A stretch of DNA of 64,000 bases, taken from contig NZ_FNVP01000013.1 of the NCBI RefSeq assembly GCF_900108015.1, forward strand, positions 25,647 through 89,646, read 5' to 3'. The DNA comes from Flavobacterium urumqiense. GTDB lineage: Bacteria; Bacteroidota; Bacteroidia; Flavobacteriales; Flavobacteriaceae. The position numbers were made by a program, and so were the translations under genes. The notes beneath the pieces are model-generated. The model was not told the origin of the DNA and did not search any database. It worked only from the letters and a program-made list of their open reading frames with translations. Below, in pieces: positions 56,282-64,000 of the stretch (position 1 is its first letter; each line of letters starts with the position of its first letter).

Positions 56282-57142
56282 CTAAATTACGTATTTTAAT
56301 GAAACCCAGTTGTTTCTTTCGAATTTTTTAACATAAGTTAAACCTTTCTCTGTGCAAGAAGCATCAATAAATGGAATGTCTTCAACGTAAAAACCGCTTA
56401 AAAGTAAGGTTCCTTTTGGATTCAAACAATCTACATAACTTTGCATGTCGTTTAACAAAATATTCCTATTGATATTGGCTATAATCAGATCATATTTTTT
56501 GTCTGTTATTAACGATGCATCACCTTCATAAACTGTAATATGTTTGCATTTATTGCGTTCGGCATTTTCTATCGAGTTCAAATAACACCAGTTGTCAATA
56601 TCGATGGCATCAATGGGTTGTGCACCTTTCATTTCAGCAAGAATAGCCAAAATCGCTGTTCCGCAACCCATATCAAGGGTTTTCATCCCCGTAACATCTA
56701 TTTCTAATAAATGTTGAACCATCATATGAGTGGTCTCGTGATGACCGGTTCCAAAACTCATTTTTGGTTCAATTACAATATCAAATTCGGCATCCGTTTT
56801 TGGATGAAAAGGGGCACGAATATGACAGTTTCCTTCCACATCTATAGCTTCAAAATTCTTTTCCCATTCCTCATTCCAATTTACTTGCTGGATTTCTTCA
56901 AAAGTATATTCGATTTTAAATTCCTCGGATTTTAAAATATAGATATTGTCAAGAATATTTTCATCCCATAAATCCTTTTGAACAAAAGCAGATATTCCAG
57001 TTTCGGTTTCTGTAAAACTTTCGAATGCTTTTTCTCCCAGTTCTGCAATTAATATTTCCGAACCTAATTGCTTTTCCTGATCAATAGCGCTCGAGCCTTT
57101 TGGTTCTATGGTAAAATGATATCCGATATATATGTTTGACAT
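56282..57142 (-). CDS. prmA: Ribosomal protein L11 methyltransferase
   Basis: The frame is open from 57181, but the ATG at 57142 starts the conserved N-terminus (M-S-N-I-Y-I-G-Y-H-F). A TACCTTTG promoter box lies just upstream at 57157-57164, inside the longer frame, so I choose 57142 (286 residues). It has the substrate-binding N-terminal domain and then the methyltransferase fold with S-F-G-T-G-H-H-E-T-T and L-D-M-G-C-G-T-A-I-L-A. PrmA trimethylates ribosomal protein L11. It heads the prmA-methyltransferase-clpS unit. Confidence 0.95.
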   Translation of the reverse strand: MSNIYIGYHFTIEPKGSSAIDQEKQLGSEILIAELGEKAFESFTETETGISAFVQKDLWDENILDNIYILKSEEFKIEYTFEEIQQVNWNEEWEKNFEAIDVEGNCHIRAPFHPKTDAEFDIVIEPKMSFGTGHHETTHMMVQHLLEIDVTGMKTLDMGCGTAILAILAEMKGAQPIDAIDIDNWCYLNSIENAERNKCKHITVYEGDASLITDKKYDLIIANINRNILLNDMQSYVDCLNPKGTLLLSGFYVEDIPFIDASCTEKGLTYVKKFERNNWVSLKYVI

Positions 57143-57156
57143 GTTAGTTTTTTTTG

Positions 57157-57164
57157 CAAAGGTA
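57157..57164 (-). promoter_or_regulatory. -7 promoter box of prmA
   Basis: TACCTTTG on the minus strand is a perfect TAnnTTTG match, 14 bases before the chosen ATG. Confidence 0.6.
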
Positions 57165-57195
57165 GTATTATCTATTTCCATTGAATAATGAAAAG

Positions 57196-57237
57196 CAAAA
57201 AAAAAGAGATTTGAATGATTTCAAACCTCTTTTTTTA
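57196..57237 (-). terminator. Terminator of tpiA
   Basis: AGAG-TTTGAA pairs with TTTCAAA-CTCT (one mismatch) and is flanked by A and T runs on both sides. It lies 17 bases after the tpiA stop. Confidence 0.8.
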
Positions 57238-57253
57238 ACTGTATTGATTAATT

Positions 57254-58006
57254 TTATAGTGCATTTACTATAGCAACGAAATCGTCTGCTTGAAGGGCAG
57301 CGCCACCGATAAGACCTCCGTCAACATCTGGTTTTGAGAAAATTTCTTTTGCATTTTCAGGTTTTACACTTCCTCCGTAAAGGATTGATACGTCTTCGGC
57401 AATATCGCTTCCAAAAGCTTTACGCACTGTCTCTCTGATGAATTCGTGCATTTCTTGTGCTTGTTCCGGAGAAGCCGTTTCACCTGTGCCTATTGCCCAA
57501 ACTGGTTCATATGCCAAAACTATATTTCCCCAATCTGAAGCTTCAATACTAAATAAACCATCTTTTAATTGATTTTCAACAATATTAAAATGATTTTTAG
57601 ATTGACGGTCTTTCAATTCTTCGCCGAAACAAAAAATAACGGTCATATCATGTTCTAAAGCTGTATTTACTTTGCTAGCAATCAAAGCATCAGTTTCATT
57701 AAAAATAGCTCTACGTTCTGAATGTCCAATAATCACGGTGTTAACGCCTATATTCTGTAACATGTCGGCTGAAATTTCACCGGTAAAAGCACCACTTTCT
57801 GCTTGATGCATATTTTGGGCAGCTACATCAATATTGGTAAATTCTAAATGATCAACAGCAGAAGCTAAATTAATAAAAGTTGGAGCTACAATTACTTGCG
57901 CTTTTGTTTCTGTTGGTATTTTAGCGATTAGCTCATTTAATAGATCTTCAGTTTGTTCTGCATTTTTATGCATTTTCCAGTTTCCTGCTACAATCTTCTT
58001 TCTCAT
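57254..58006 (-). CDS. tpiA: Triosephosphate isomerase
   Basis: This 250-residue protein matches TIM throughout. G-N-W-K-M-H-K-N is at the N-terminus (catalytic lysine), I-I-G-H-S-E-R-R near residue 93 has the catalytic histidine, A-Y-E-P-V-W-A-I-G-T-G near 165 has the catalytic glutamate and the flexible loop, and L-Y-G-G-S-V-K near 208 binds phosphate. It interconverts dihydroxyacetone phosphate and glyceraldehyde 3-phosphate in glycolysis. It lies 83 bases after the TlpA-like gene on the same strand. Confidence 0.98.
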   Translation of the reverse strand: MRKKIVAGNWKMHKNAEQTEDLLNELIAKIPTETKAQVIVAPTFINLASAVDHLEFTNIDVAAQNMHQAESGAFTGEISADMLQNIGVNTVIIGHSERRAIFNETDALIASKVNTALEHDMTVIFCFGEELKDRQSKNHFNIVENQLKDGLFSIEASDWGNIVLAYEPVWAIGTGETASPEQAQEMHEFIRETVRKAFGSDIAEDVSILYGGSVKPENAKEIFSKPDVDGGLIGGAALQADDFVAIVNAL

Positions 58007-58089
58007 TTTAGTTCTTGTTTTTATTTAGTTTTAGTTTTTAGCTGTTTTTTACCATTAAAATAATCATCTTTCCCAATCGTAGTTAACTA

Positions 58090-58587
58090 TTATTTCAATT
58101 TTTTTAAGGTTTCATTTATTTTGTCAAAATCAGTTTCTATTGCACGATATAAAACAATTTTCCCTTTTTTATCTATTATTATATATCTCGGAATCCAATC
58201 TAAATCAATGGCTTTGCCAAAAACTCCTTTCATTTGATCATTCGCCATGAAGTGTTGTCCTTTTAATTCGTGTTTTTCAATACCTGTTTTCCATTTATCT
58301 GCAGCCTTGTCCATAGAAATAAACACATAAGCTACGTTTGGATTATTTGCCTGTAATTCTTTGATTTTTGGCATTACTTTCACACAGTCACCACACCAAG
58401 AAGCCCAGACCTCTACTACTACAGTTTTGCCTTTGTATTTTTTTAAGATATCTTTAAAAGCAACTTGGTTTCCGTCAGTTGATAATAATGTTTCTGATAA
58501 AGCCTCTTTTGAAAATGCTGTTTTTTGTTGTGCATTTGTGCATGAAATGGCAACGAAAGCTATGAATAAAGCGAATATTTTTTTCAT
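58090..58587 (-). CDS. TlpA-like thioredoxin-family lipoprotein
   Basis: This 165-residue protein has a lipoprotein signal with cysteine at about residue 16 (V-A-I-S-C). It has a TlpA/redoxin fold with the active site W-A-S-W-C-G-D-C-V-K near residue 62, where the C-G-D-C pair replaces the more common C-G-P-C. The cis-proline region I-P-R-Y-I-I-I-D-K-K-G near 134 is also present. It likely acts as a periplasmic thiol-disulfide reductase. tpiA follows on the same strand. Confidence 0.88.
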   Translation of the reverse strand: MKKIFALFIAFVAISCTNAQQKTAFSKEALSETLLSTDGNQVAFKDILKKYKGKTVVVEVWASWCGDCVKVMPKIKELQANNPNVAYVFISMDKAADKWKTGIEKHELKGQHFMANDQMKGVFGKAIDLDWIPRYIIIDKKGKIVLYRAIETDFDKINETLKKLK

Positions 58588-58805
58588 TTTTTTATAATTT
58601 TAGTAAAGTTAAACAAAGAAATGGAAAGAGATATATAGAATTATAATTTTTAAATGCAGAATTCAAAAATCTAAATATAATATCGTTGTAGTTAATAAAA
58701 ATTTGACTCTAATAAATTAAAAATACAATTAGTCAACGTTTTTTTATTGAAAATTTAAAAACCACTCGCTTATTAAATCTACTTTTGAGTTTAGGCAAGA
58801 AATAG

Positions 58806-58842
58806 TTTAAGGTTTAAAGTATTTAAAATTCTAAACCTTAAA
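58806..58842 (-). terminator. Hairpin after the DoxX-family gene
   Basis: GTTTAAGGTTTA and TAAACCTTAAAC are perfect 12-bp inverted repeats around a 13-base loop, 13 bases after the stop of the minus-strand gene. The U run is weak, so termination is likely but not certain. Confidence 0.55.
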
Positions 58843-58854
58843 CGGTAAAAATTA

Positions 58855-59955
58855 TTATAACTTCAAATTTGAAATGTCATTATGATGGACTTTTTGTAAA
58901 ATAGTTCCATGATTCAGAACCACAATACTTGGATTCGCTCTTTCGATAGTTTTCAAAGAGATTGCATCACAGAAATAAAAATCAAAAGTGAATCCGAATT
59001 GTTTTTTCGTTTTTTCAATATCCTCTGGAATTGAAGCCGTCATCCCTATTACTTTGTAACCGTTTGCTTTCGCTTCCAAGTTCAATTTTTCGAGTTTCAA
59101 TAATCCGTTTTTGTCAGCATGAATTAAGTCATAAGATACAATCATAAGCAATTTTGGTTCTTGCAAAAATTCATCTTTGTAGTCAGATCCGTCTTTTTCC
59201 ATAACAAAATCATGAATGGGAGGGACGTAACCTTCTGTAATTACTTTGTCTTTTCTATCTACGAATGTTGCTCCAACTGGGATTTTCATCAAATCCTTTT
59301 CGGTAAATTCCTTGTCAACACCATTTACTTTATAGATAAAAACCATTTCGACTACACTTTTTGGAGCGCCATCTGGAATTCTCATTCCTTTTTGGATATT
59401 GGTTCCTACTTTGTATGGACGGAAATCTTTTAAAGGCAAATGGTTTATAACCCAATATCCCATAAATGCGCACAAAACAATACTTGCAAAGACTAAAATA
59501 CTTTGAATGATATTTCCAAATAACGGTTTAATCAATTTTTTATTGAAAAATAGAATCAGTATAAAAAACAATAAAACCACATCTTTAGTAAAGGATTGCC
59601 AAGGCGTCAAATGCAAAGCATCACCAAAACAACCACAATCTTTTACTACATCAAAATAAGCTGAATAAAAAGTTAAGAATGTGAAAAATACAATCAAAAG
59701 CAACAAACTGTTAATAGTGAATTTTGATTTGTAACCAATGAGCAGCATGACCCCCAAAACGACTTCAAGAATAACTAAAAACAATGCTAATGCTACTGCA
59801 AATGGAACTAAGAATGGCATGTTGAAAACCGGTTCGCCAAAATACTCCGCCAGTTTATAAGAAAAACCAATTGGGTCGTTCAGTTTAATTAATCCCGAAA
59901 TAATAAATAAAATCCCAACAAAAATACGGGAGAATTGTGTAATTATATTTTTCAT
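58855..59955 (-). CDS. DoxX-family membrane protein with C-terminal thioredoxin-like domain (BT_3928 type)
   Basis: This 366-residue protein has a DoxX/MauE-like membrane domain (about 1-165, with four or five helices, G-I-L-F-I-I-S-G-L-I-K-L-N-D-P near residue 13). A periplasmic part follows, whose last 110 residues look like a thioredoxin fold (L-L-M-I-V-S-Y-D-L near 270) but without a C-x-x-C site. BT_3928-like proteins with this plan sit beside DUF1599 genes in many Bacteroidota, as here (nine bases apart). The function is unknown; a redox role is inferred from the fold only. Confidence 0.85.
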   Translation of the reverse strand: MKNIITQFSRIFVGILFIISGLIKLNDPIGFSYKLAEYFGEPVFNMPFLVPFAVALALFLVILEVVLGVMLLIGYKSKFTINSLLLLIVFFTFLTFYSAYFDVVKDCGCFGDALHLTPWQSFTKDVVLLFFILILFFNKKLIKPLFGNIIQSILVFASIVLCAFMGYWVINHLPLKDFRPYKVGTNIQKGMRIPDGAPKSVVEMVFIYKVNGVDKEFTEKDLMKIPVGATFVDRKDKVITEGYVPPIHDFVMEKDGSDYKDEFLQEPKLLMIVSYDLIHADKNGLLKLEKLNLEAKANGYKVIGMTASIPEDIEKTKKQFGFTFDFYFCDAISLKTIERANPSIVVLNHGTILQKVHHNDISNLKL

Positions 59956-59964
59956 AATTTTATC

Positions 59965-60513
59965 TTAATTTTTATTTCCAGAATCCATTAAAATTAATGC
60001 AAAAACAGCATAATTGATCATATCTTGATAATTAGCATCAATACCTTCTGATACCAATGTTTTGCCCTTATTATCTTCAATTTGTTTGACACGAAGTAGT
60101 TTTTGCAAAATCAAATCAGTGAGTGAACTGACACGCATATCGCGCCATGCTTCTCCATAATCATGATTTTTATCTTCCATCAAATTTTTGGTTGATTTTA
60201 GTTTGGCATCATACAATTCAGTTGCTTTTTCAACATCTAAATCAGGTTGATCAACAACGCCTAATTCCAGTTGGATTAAAGCCATAATGGAATAATTGAT
60301 AATTCCGATAAATTCTCCTGTCTCATCTTCGTCAATTTTACGAACCTCGTTTTCTTGTAAACTTCTTATTCTTTGCGCTTTTATGTAAATTTGATCGGTC
60401 AATGAAGGCAATCTCAAAATACGCCAAGCACATCCGTAATCTTTCATTTTATTGATAAACAGTGAGCGACAAATCGCAATTACGGTATCGTATTCTTTTG
60501 AAGTATTCTTCAT
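59965..60513 (-). CDS. DUF1599 domain-containing protein
   Basis: The frame opens at 60555, but a TATTTTTG promoter box (60544-60551) lies inside that extension and the ATG at 60513 starts the conserved region (M-K-N-T-S-K-E-Y-D-T-V). The product is 182 residues with two copies of the motif K-D/N-Y-G-x-A-W-R-x-x-R-x-x-S-L-T-D, near 25 and 130. This is the DUF1599 (nucleotide modification associated) family. The cellular role is not established. It is followed by the DoxX-family gene after nine bases and is divergent from folP. Confidence 0.88.
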   Translation of the reverse strand: MKNTSKEYDTVIAICRSLFINKMKDYGCAWRILRLPSLTDQIYIKAQRIRSLQENEVRKIDEDETGEFIGIINYSIMALIQLELGVVDQPDLDVEKATELYDAKLKSTKNLMEDKNHDYGEAWRDMRVSSLTDLILQKLLRVKQIEDNKGKTLVSEGIDANYQDMINYAVFALILMDSGNKN

Positions 60514-60543
60514 TATTGATGTATATTTGTCTAAATATTTCCT

Positions 60544-60551
60544 CAAAAATA
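60544..60551 (-). promoter_or_regulatory. -7 promoter box of the DUF1599 gene
   Basis: TATTTTTG on the minus strand fits TAnnTTTG, 30 bases before the chosen ATG at 60513. Confidence 0.5.
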
Positions 60552-60641
60552 GCATATTTTTTTTGAATGAAGAATGTTGGATAAATAATGTTTAATGTAA
60601 AAGGTTTTAAACCGAAAACTGCCACTGAAAACCTAAAAACA

Positions 60642-61466
60642 ATGACTATTAATTGCAAAGGACAACTAATCGATCTATCGACTCCCAAAGTAATGGGTAT
60701 TTTGAATGTTACACCCAACTCTTTTTTCGATGGCGGAAAGTATAAAAATGAAACCGAAATACTATCTCAAGTTGAAAAAATGGTAATCGAAGGTGCTACC
60801 TTTATTGATATTGGCGCCTATTCCAGTAAACCCAATGCCGAGTTTGTATCAGAAGAGGAAGAAATTTCAAGAATTGTTTCCGCTATTGATTTGATTCTAA
60901 AACATTTTCCCGAAACGATTCTATCAATAGATACTTTTAGGGGCGAAGTAGCAAAAGTGAGTATAGAAAGTGGTGCCGCTATCATCAATGATATTTCGGC
61001 AGGACATTTAGATGATAAAATGTTGGAAGTAATTGGAAAATATAATGTTCCTTACATTATGATGCACATGAGAGGAACGCCTCAAACGATGCAAACGTTC
61101 ACGGTTTATGATGATATTGTAAAAGAAATGTTGTTCTATTTTTCGGAACGAATTGCAAAAGCCAGAAGTTTTGGAATCAATGATTTAATTATTGATCCCG
61201 GTTTTGGTTTTGCCAAAAAGCTAGACCAAAATTATGAAGTATTTCAAAAAATGGAATTGTTTAACATGCTTAATTTACCATTACTTATTGGGATTTCCAG
61301 AAAATCAATGATTTATAAAACTTTAAATATCAGTATTGAAGAAGCATTAAACGGAACAACAATATTAAATACCCTAGCATTAAATAAAGGAGCAAAAATC
61401 CTTCGTGTTCATGATGTAAAAGAAGCAATGGAATGCGTTACTTTATTTAATAAAATCAATTCATAA
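60642..61466 (+). CDS. folP: Dihydropteroate synthase
   Basis: The ATG at 60642 leaves 17 residues before M-G-I-L-N-V-T-P-N-S-F, as is usual for FolP; the ATG at 60588 would add 18 residues and is the alternative. The product is 274 residues. It has the pterin-binding motifs D-I-G-A-Y-S-S-K-P near residue 64, I-N-D-I-S-A-G near 118, I-D-P-G-F-G-F-A-K-K near 184 and G-I-S-R-K-S near 218. It joins p-aminobenzoate to the pterin diphosphate in folate synthesis and is the sulfonamide target. A small lipoprotein gene starts two bases after it. Confidence 0.95.
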   Translation: MTINCKGQLIDLSTPKVMGILNVTPNSFFDGGKYKNETEILSQVEKMVIEGATFIDIGAYSSKPNAEFVSEEEEISRIVSAIDLILKHFPETILSIDTFRGEVAKVSIESGAAIINDISAGHLDDKMLEVIGKYNVPYIMMHMRGTPQTMQTFTVYDDIVKEMLFYFSERIAKARSFGINDLIIDPGFGFAKKLDQNYEVFQKMELFNMLNLPLLIGISRKSMIYKTLNISIEEALNGTTILNTLALNKGAKILRVHDVKEAMECVTLFNKINS

Positions 61467-61468
61467 TT

Positions 61469-62095
61469 ATGAAATACTTCACTATTATCGTACTTTTTAT
61501 TCTTGTTTCTTGTGGAAACAAAGAAAATATATTACTACCTAAATCGAATAATACTATCATTAAAAATATAGAAGATCATTCACCAATCTACATTTTTTTT
61601 AGAACAAAATATAAAGATACTTTGGCGGAAGTAAACAGGAAAAATGAAATTATTTCAACCAATTGGATTTTCAACGTAGATAAACGTTTGCCTTTGCGAT
61701 TAGTCATTCCTGAAGTCATGAAATTGCAAAATAAAAAACGAGAAGAAAAAGCTCATAAGAACGAAAAAGCTCAAAATTATTATTCCTATGCAGATACTAT
61801 TGGTAAAAATTTAGCTTTTATACCCTTTACAAATGTATTTTATAAACTGGAAAAACCTAAATCCGGTATAATTATATTTTTCAAAAAAAATAATGAGATA
61901 GAAGTCAACGGTATAATTGTTAAAAAAGAAAATATAAGAAATTATTTAGCTGCATTACCAATTAGTGTAATAAATCATTATGTTTTTTGTTTTGCTAAAG
62001 ATTTGAGTTACGGCAGCTATTTACAGTATGAAATTTTAATGTGGGATTTTAAAGTATCAAAATCAAAAATTACTAAGCAGGAATTCATGTATTAA
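61469..62095 (+). CDS. Lipoprotein of unknown function downstream of folP
   Basis: This 208-residue protein has a lipoprotein signal with cysteine at about residue 15 (F-I-L-V-S-C). The mature part is rich in lysine and asparagine, with H-S-P-I-Y-I-F-F-R-T-K near 31, R-L-P-L-R-L-V-I-P-E-V near 73 and V-I-N-H-Y-V-F-C-F-A-K-D near 168. I do not recognise the family. It starts two bases after folP, so it is probably cotranscribed, but a folate link is unlikely for a lipoprotein. Confidence 0.7.
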   Translation: MKYFTIIVLFILVSCGNKENILLPKSNNTIIKNIEDHSPIYIFFRTKYKDTLAEVNRKNEIISTNWIFNVDKRLPLRLVIPEVMKLQNKKREEKAHKNEKAQNYYSYADTIGKNLAFIPFTNVFYKLEKPKSGIIIFFKKNNEIEVNGIIVKKENIRNYLAALPISVINHYVFCFAKDLSYGSYLQYEILMWDFKVSKSKITKQEFMY

Positions 62096-62151
62096 AGATC
62101 CTCGAATTAACAGTAATGATCAATTTGAATTGTACTTTTTTAAATGTAAAA

Positions 62152-62195
62152 AAATAAAGTCTCACTTGTTTTGAAAACAGAAAGACTTTATTAAT
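62152..62195. terminator. Bidirectional terminator
   Basis: AATAAAGTCT and AGACTTTATT form a 10-bp stem between the converging lipoprotein and CHRD genes, with an inner TGTTTT/AAAACA stem. Confidence 0.75.
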
Positions 62196-62208
62196 CAAAA
62201 AATATTCG

Positions 62209-62685
62209 TTAATATCCTCCTCCTCCGCCACTGCCAGAAGTAGTTCCTTTTATTAGTTGGCCTCGAATTTCACCAGTTTGGAATGCTGCAGTATGAATGT
62301 TAACGTAGTAAAGATTTGCTTTTAGATCCGCCTCTTGTGCGGCAGTTAAAGCGGGGCTTGTGAAGCTAATTGGAGAAACTAAATTTGTAAATGGGAAAAC
62401 AACGTTGCCATTTACTCCTACTGCACCCATGTGTATATGTCCGCCAGTAGGAGAAGCAATAGTGTGTGTTACAGTAATTGAGAATGTTTTGGTAGTATTG
62501 TTGAACGAAAGCAGAGCGGTTCCAGTTGCTGTTGAATTATTACCAGGAACTTCGCTAGCTCCATCTAATGTTGCATTAAATGTTGTAATGCTTGGACCTG
62601 GACTTGGACTTGAATCGTTGTTACTGCATGAAGCTATAACTGATACAAAAATTAAAATAACAAATAATCTAATTAAGGTTTTCAT
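62209..62685 (-). CDS. CHRD domain lipoprotein
   Basis: This 158-residue protein has a lipoprotein signal with cysteine near residue 20 (S-V-I-A-S-C) and a serine/proline spacer. A single CHRD domain follows, with L-D-G-A-S-E-V-P-G-N-N near residue 40, G-H-I-H-M-G near 82, and Y-Y-V-N-I-H-T-A-A-F-Q-T-G-E-I-R-G-Q-L near 126. The tail is glycine-rich (G-S-G-G-G-G-G-Y). CHRD domains occur in chordin and in many bacterial secreted proteins, with no enzymatic role known. It is a single-gene unit. Confidence 0.9.
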   Translation of the reverse strand: MKTLIRLFVILIFVSVIASCSNNDSSPSPGPSITTFNATLDGASEVPGNNSTATGTALLSFNNTTKTFSITVTHTIASPTGGHIHMGAVGVNGNVVFPFTNLVSPISFTSPALTAAQEADLKANLYYVNIHTAAFQTGEIRGQLIKGTTSGSGGGGGY

Positions 62686-63087
62686 ACGATATAAAATTTA
62701 AGATTAAAAAATAAAAATAACATATTGTTTTGTGGGTCATAACTGTTTGTTATTCATTCATTTGAATAAAAAAACATTTAAGTAAATTTAGGAATTTTCT
62801 TTTAAAAGTCAATGAGTTTTTCAAGTAAATATTTTTTTTAGACAGGTAAAACGTTTTTATAAAAATTACATGATTTTTTTTGCTCTTATTTATAGTTTTT
62901 TTGAATCGTCAAAAATGATTAGAAAAAGAAAGGATTATAGTTGTAATGGAATGCATTTTCAAAAGAATCAAAGCGCAATAATTGATTTTTTGGAATGAAT
63001 TGTCATTCATGCTAAATTTAATCCAAATAGAAAAGGCCTAAAGAAAAGTGTTTTTAGCTAATAGTGCAGAATTGCAGTTCAAACTTC
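62686..63087. other. Non-coding gap, 402 bp
   Basis: Very AT-rich, no supported gene. A short ATGA/TCAT inverted repeat lies near 62995-63010, but nothing else stands out. Confidence 0.5.
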
Positions 63088-63561
63088 TTATTGATGATGA
63101 TAGGGCTCGTTTCTTAAAATTGTAAATCCGCGATACAACTGTTCAATAAAAAACAACCGCACCATTTGATGGGAGAATGTCATTAAGGAAAGAGAAATTT
63201 TCCCTTGTGCTTTAGCATAAACAGTTTCCGAAAATCCATAAGGACCGCCAATTACAAAAACTAAAGTCTTAACGCTGGAGTTCATTTTTTTTTGTAATTC
63301 TTCTGAAAAGCCAATGCTGGAGAAGTTTTTTCCGTTTTCGTCCAATAAAATAAGTTGATCTGTTGGCGTTATTTTTGCCAAAATCAATTCGCCTTCTTTC
63401 TCTTTCTGCTGACTTTCAGATAAGTTTTTTACATTTTTAATATCAGGAATAATATCGAGATCAAACTTGATGTAAAAAGACAAGCGCTTCGTATAATCTT
63501 CTATTAGGGATTGTAAGGCTTTGTTATCGGTTTTACCAATAGCAATTAGTTTAATGTTCAT
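63088..63561 (-). CDS. rlmH: 23S rRNA (pseudouridine1915-N3)-methyltransferase
   Basis: The frame is open from 63609, but a TATCTTTG promoter box at 63582-63589 lies inside that extension and the ATG at 63561 starts the conserved N-terminus (M-N-I-K-L-I-A-I-G-K-T). The product is 157 residues, normal for RlmH. It has L-D-E-N-G-K-N-F-S-S near 73, the SPOUT knot motif F-V-I-G-G-P-Y-G-F near 102 and the C-terminal L-Y-R-G-F-T-I-L-R-N-E-P-Y-H-H. It methylates the pseudouridine in helix 69 of 23S rRNA. Confidence 0.97.
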   Translation of the reverse strand: MNIKLIAIGKTDNKALQSLIEDYTKRLSFYIKFDLDIIPDIKNVKNLSESQQKEKEGELILAKITPTDQLILLDENGKNFSSIGFSEELQKKMNSSVKTLVFVIGGPYGFSETVYAKAQGKISLSLMTFSHQMVRLFFIEQLYRGFTILRNEPYHHQ

Positions 63562-63581
63562 TTTGTAGAAATTCAGAGTTG

Positions 63582-63589
63582 CAAAGATA
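63582..63589 (-). promoter_or_regulatory. -7 promoter box of rlmH
   Basis: TATCTTTG on the minus strand is a perfect TAnnTTTG match, 20 bases before the chosen ATG. Confidence 0.6.
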
Positions 63590-63745
63590 GAAAATTGATA
63601 TTGTATCAATATTATCTAAAGAAAGAACATAAAAAAATGTTTCCTTAATTTTTTGAAATGGTTGTAATATGCTGTACCCATTTTTCAGACAGAAATCTCA
63701 ACGATTTAAGATAGGTTTTTAGTTTGATATTCTATTATCTTGGTT

Positions 63746-63803
63746 AAAATCGGAGATAACTTTTGGCTATTTTACAAAGCCAAAAAAAGTTATTCTGATT
63801 TTA
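63746..63803. repeat. Long imperfect hairpin at the end of the transposase gene
   Basis: AAAATC..GATAACTTTTGGCT can pair with AGCCAAAAAAAGTTAT...GATTTT around a short loop. It overlaps the transposase stop codon and could be a terminator at the end of the insertion sequence. Confidence 0.6.
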
Positions 63804-64000
63804 TGCCACTTCTTTTTTGTAATAATTATTATAAGGCGTTCCATAATCTAGTGACTGATGAATTCGCCGTGTATTATAAAATTCAAAATAATCTTTGAGT
63901 CCTCTATAAAGGCTGATTCCGTCAGTATATGCTTGTAAATATACATTCTCGTATTTGACTGTCCTCCATAATCTTTCTATAAAAATGTTGTCAATAGCTC
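63801..64000 (-). mobile_element. IS3-family transposase, C-terminal part (runs off the window)
   Basis: Reading the minus strand from base 64000 gives A-I-D-N-I-F-I-E-R-L-W-R-T-V-K-Y-E-N, then S-L-Y-R-G-L-K-D-Y-F-E-F-Y-N, R-R-I-H-Q-S-L-D-Y-G-T-P and a stop at 63801-63803. This is the end of the rve integrase core of IS3-family OrfB proteins, with the final glutamate of the D-D-E triad in I-E-R. The start and OrfA are outside the window. A possible terminal repeat (TGTACCC...CAGACA) lies near 63673-63692, but the other end cannot be seen, so the boundary is not proven. Confidence 0.88.

Noticed and set aside
62990..63015. Short ATGA/TCAT inverted repeat in the gap before rlmH
   Set aside because: Too short and AT-rich to distinguish from chance.
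1..64000. CRISPR arrays, tRNA or rRNA genes, prophage, biosynthetic cluster
   Set aside because: No regularly spaced repeats, no cloverleaf or rRNA-like sequence in the gaps, and no phage or synthase-type genes were seen by eye.

Overview
The window looks like chromosomal DNA of a Flavobacterium-like member of the Bacteroidota. This rests on the low GC content, the SusC/SusD pair, the TamL/TamB pair, many lipoproteins, the absence of strong Shine-Dalgarno sites, and repeated TAnnTTTG promoter boxes a short way upstream of genes. Several of those boxes decide between alternative starts. I saw no rRNA, tRNA, CRISPR array or prophage. Nearly all of the window is ordinary, well-packed coding sequence.

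Layout. 1-6803: the end of a PepSY-like secreted protein, then an operon of a YncE-like propeller, a TolC-type channel, a very short periplasmic adaptor and an RND pump. 7018-17297 (minus): TamL and TamB, a Na/phosphate symporter with a PhoU-like tail, and a NIPSNAP protein. 17710-18832: small membrane protein, small lipoprotein, thioesterase. 18896-19720: a gene graveyard where a TPR-protein tail (minus) and an AbiEii-type nucleotidyltransferase (plus) are both broken at the same point, followed by a structured intergenic element. 19960-24973: TonB-dependent receptor, then dnaK behind a sigma-54-like promoter. 25072-26804: divergent blh and proteorhodopsin, the light-driven proton pump and its retinal-producing enzyme. 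26947-32190: secreted protein, CorA, then pta-ackA. 32289-47549: a polysaccharide utilisation locus with a membrane-bound propeller/LuxR regulator, SusC, SusD, a GH144-type endo-glucanase, a LamG lipoprotein, an esterase, a GH3 beta-glucosidase and a GH97 alpha-glucosidase; an M28 peptidase follows. The GH144 plus GH3 combination suggests a beta-1,2-glucan as one substrate. 49099-63609: housekeeping and small accessory genes (histidine kinase, kdsA, split YeeE/YedE sulfur transporter, lysoplasmalogenase and sterol desaturase, clpS-methyltransferase-prmA, tpiA, TlpA-like, DoxX, DUF1599, folP, CHRD, rlmH). 63801-64000: the C-terminal part of an IS3-family transposase running off the window.

The most interesting non-coding signal is a hairpin element of about 80 nt present twice (19640-19720 plus, 51340-51405 minus). 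The two copies share flanking sequence, differ in the stem, and carry a compensatory change (CCCG/CGGG against CCTG/CAGG). Each lies just downstream of a gene stop on the same strand. No convincing new multi-gene system was found. The best leads are this element, the relic junction at about 19081, the hairpin-less RND adaptor, the dnaK control region and the repeated motif in front of susC.
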